16,738 bases of DNA from Lentisphaerota bacterium (lineage in GTDB: Bacteria > Verrucomicrobiota > Lentisphaeria > Victivallales > GWF2-50-93), in assembly GCA_025360875.1 (NCBI GenBank), contig JANYBI010000399.1:1-16738 (forward strand), in the 5' to 3' direction. Both the position numbers and the translations under genes were made by a program. Shown piece by piece: positions 16,206 through 16,738 of the stretch (position 1 is the stretch's first letter; each line of letters opens with the position of its first letter). The notes beneath the pieces were generated by a model that did no database searches, was not told the DNA's origin, and saw nothing but the letters and a program-made list of their open reading frames with translations.

Positions 16206-16228
16206 GTAGCACAGGCAACTTGCCAGTG
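16206..16228 (+). repeat. REP-like hairpin, GTAG head (unit 0)
   Basis: GTAG (16206-16209) is followed by CAC-A-GGCAA, loop C, and TTGCC-A-GTG, which pair apart from one A-A mismatch. It lies 2 nt after the gcvPB stop. A GTAG tetranucleotide 5' of a hairpin is the layout recognised by RAYT transposases. It differs from units 1-4 in having a single GTA. Confidence 0.5.
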
Positions 16229-16272
16229 GAAATTATATTCAATTTTCACTCTATAATACCACCCTCATGCTT

Positions 16273-16294
16273 GTAGTAGGCGAATTTATACGCC
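16273..16294 (+). repeat. REP-like hairpin, GTAGTA head (unit 1)
   Basis: GTAGTA (16273-16278), stem GGCG/CGCC (16279-16282, 16291-16294), loop AATTTATA, tail GTTATT. The loop core AATTTAT is shared with unit 2 while the stem bases differ but still pair. Confidence 0.6.
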
Positions 16295-16313
16295 GTTATT
16301 CCTAAGAGAGAAC

Positions 16314-16335
16314 GTGCAATAAATTGCACTACTAC
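16314..16335 (-). repeat. REP-like hairpin, GTAGTA head (unit 2)
   Basis: On the - strand: GTAGTA (16330-16335), stem GTGCAA/TTGCAC, loop TTTA, tail GTTCTCTC. It converges with unit 1, tails facing each other. TTTTGTTT precedes the head, as in unit 3. Confidence 0.65.
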
Positions 16336-16347
16336 AAACAAAAGAAC

Positions 16348-16367
16348 GCCCGAACACGGGCTACTAC
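16348..16367 (-). repeat. REP-like hairpin, GTAGTA head (unit 3)
   Basis: On the - strand: GTAGTA (16362-16367), stem GCCCG/CGGGC, loop TGTT, tail GTTCTTTT. It is in tandem with unit 2 and shares its upstream TTTGTTT. The TGTT loop is shared with unit 4. Confidence 0.65.
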
Positions 16368-16409
16368 AAACAAATATCTATAAAATAAGCAGGCAATCCC
16401 AATTCGTTC

Positions 16410-16429
16410 GTAGTAGCGCATGTTTGCGC
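16410..16429 (+). repeat. REP-like hairpin, GTAGTA head (unit 4)
   Basis: GTAGTA (16410-16415), stem GCGCA/TGCGC (16416-16420, 16425-16429), loop TGTT, tail GTCTATTA. It has the same loop as unit 3 with compensated stem changes, in the opposite orientation. Confidence 0.65.
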
Positions 16430-16481
16430 GTCTATTAAGCTTGCAGAACAGGTTGAATCAGAATATAATTAGCTATAGCCA

Positions 16482-16738
16482 TTAACTTTCTATAATCTCA
16501 AGGGTTGCTTCCATGGGTGCTTGGGGACCTCTCGCTGTCGAGGAAGAAGTTAAAGAACTAACCGGTATCCAATAAGTCAATCCAAGAACAGCCCTTGCGG
16601 GCTTAACTAGTGCCTGACCGAAAACGTAATATTTTCAAAGAGCACAGTACACAATAGACCGGATTTTGTCCTAACTTCAAGAACGAGTTTACCTGCCTCC
16701 GTAAGTTCTAAACCTTTCCATCACCGCGACAATGGCTA
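16482..16738 (-). pseudogene. Possible decayed gene on the - strand, running off the window
   Basis: No intact gene is seen after the REP-like units. On the - strand two short open stretches abut in different frames. The first (16607-16720, 37 codons) contains GLELTEAGKLVLEV, which resembles the LTEAG turn of LysR/ModE-type winged helix-turn-helix domains. It has a TGA just upstream and a stop downstream. The second (16482-16634, 50 codons) reads KYYVFGQALVKPARAVLG at its start and MEATLEIIES at its end, and I do not recognise it. They overlap by about 28 nt, as expected of a frameshifted gene. The similarity is short and could be chance. The hairpin AGCCC/GGGCT (16590-16603) also falls here. 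Confidence 0.25.

Noticed and set aside
16273..16430. CRISPR array
   Set aside because: The repeats are hairpins in mixed orientation with unequal spacing and varying stems; there are no constant direct repeats with unique spacers.
16486..16575. Short + strand frame with MGAWGPLAVEEEVKELTGIQ, preceded by AAGGG and by TATAAT boxes at 16464 and 16491
   Set aside because: Only 20 codons from its Met, not recognised, and antisense to the possible decayed - strand gene. The region is AT-rich with several chance TATAAT boxes.

Overview
The window looks like chromosomal DNA of a Gram-negative bacterium from the PVC group, most likely a Lentisphaerota/Victivallales-like organism. That placement is inferred from gene content only: the BatA-like / VWA / DUF4175-like / DUF4159 cluster, a split-subunit glycine decarboxylase, and GTAG-headed hairpin repeats. 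No rRNA or other phylogenetic marker is present. Every intact protein gene is on the + strand; one tRNA and two gene remnants are on the - strand.

Region 1 (1-11139) is one tight envelope operon. It holds the 3' end of a BatA-like membrane protein, a VWA plus glutamine-amidotransferase-like membrane protein whose reading frame is broken by one base at 2344-2350, a large DUF4175-like membrane/coiled-coil protein, a secreted DUF4159 protein, and a 1527-residue fusion of thioredoxin, HEAT repeats, a second thioredoxin and a DsbD/CcdA-like six-helix membrane domain. Gaps between genes are 1 to 36 nt. Related clusters usually begin with a MoxR ATPase and a DUF58 protein, which would lie upstream of the window. 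The VWA, coiled-coil and HEAT modules suggest an envelope assembly or surveillance complex. The fused redox protein could carry electrons across the inner membrane to it. A hairpin that could act as terminator lies inside the last codons of the fusion gene.

Region 2 (11140-12240) holds a degenerate GIY-YIG endonuclease remnant and a tRNA-Pro(GGG) with encoded CCA, both on the - strand, followed by a small secreted protein of unknown function that ends in a very strong intrinsic terminator.

Region 3 (12242-16203) has a stand-alone macro-domain (ADP-ribose-type) hydrolase and then the glycine cleavage genes gcvH-gcvPA-gcvPB. These follow a perfect TTGACA box and a leader of about 230 nt that shows the order, but not the full detail, of glycine-riboswitch blocks. 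gcvT and lpd are not in the window.

Region 4 (16204-16738) has no intact gene. It carries five REP-like hairpins headed by GTAG or GTAGTA, in both orientations and with covarying stems, then a stretch whose - strand shows two short, out-of-register open frames that may be a decayed gene. The two most interesting points are the RF2-like +1 frameshift candidate in the VWA gene and the Trx-HEAT-Trx-DsbD fusion.
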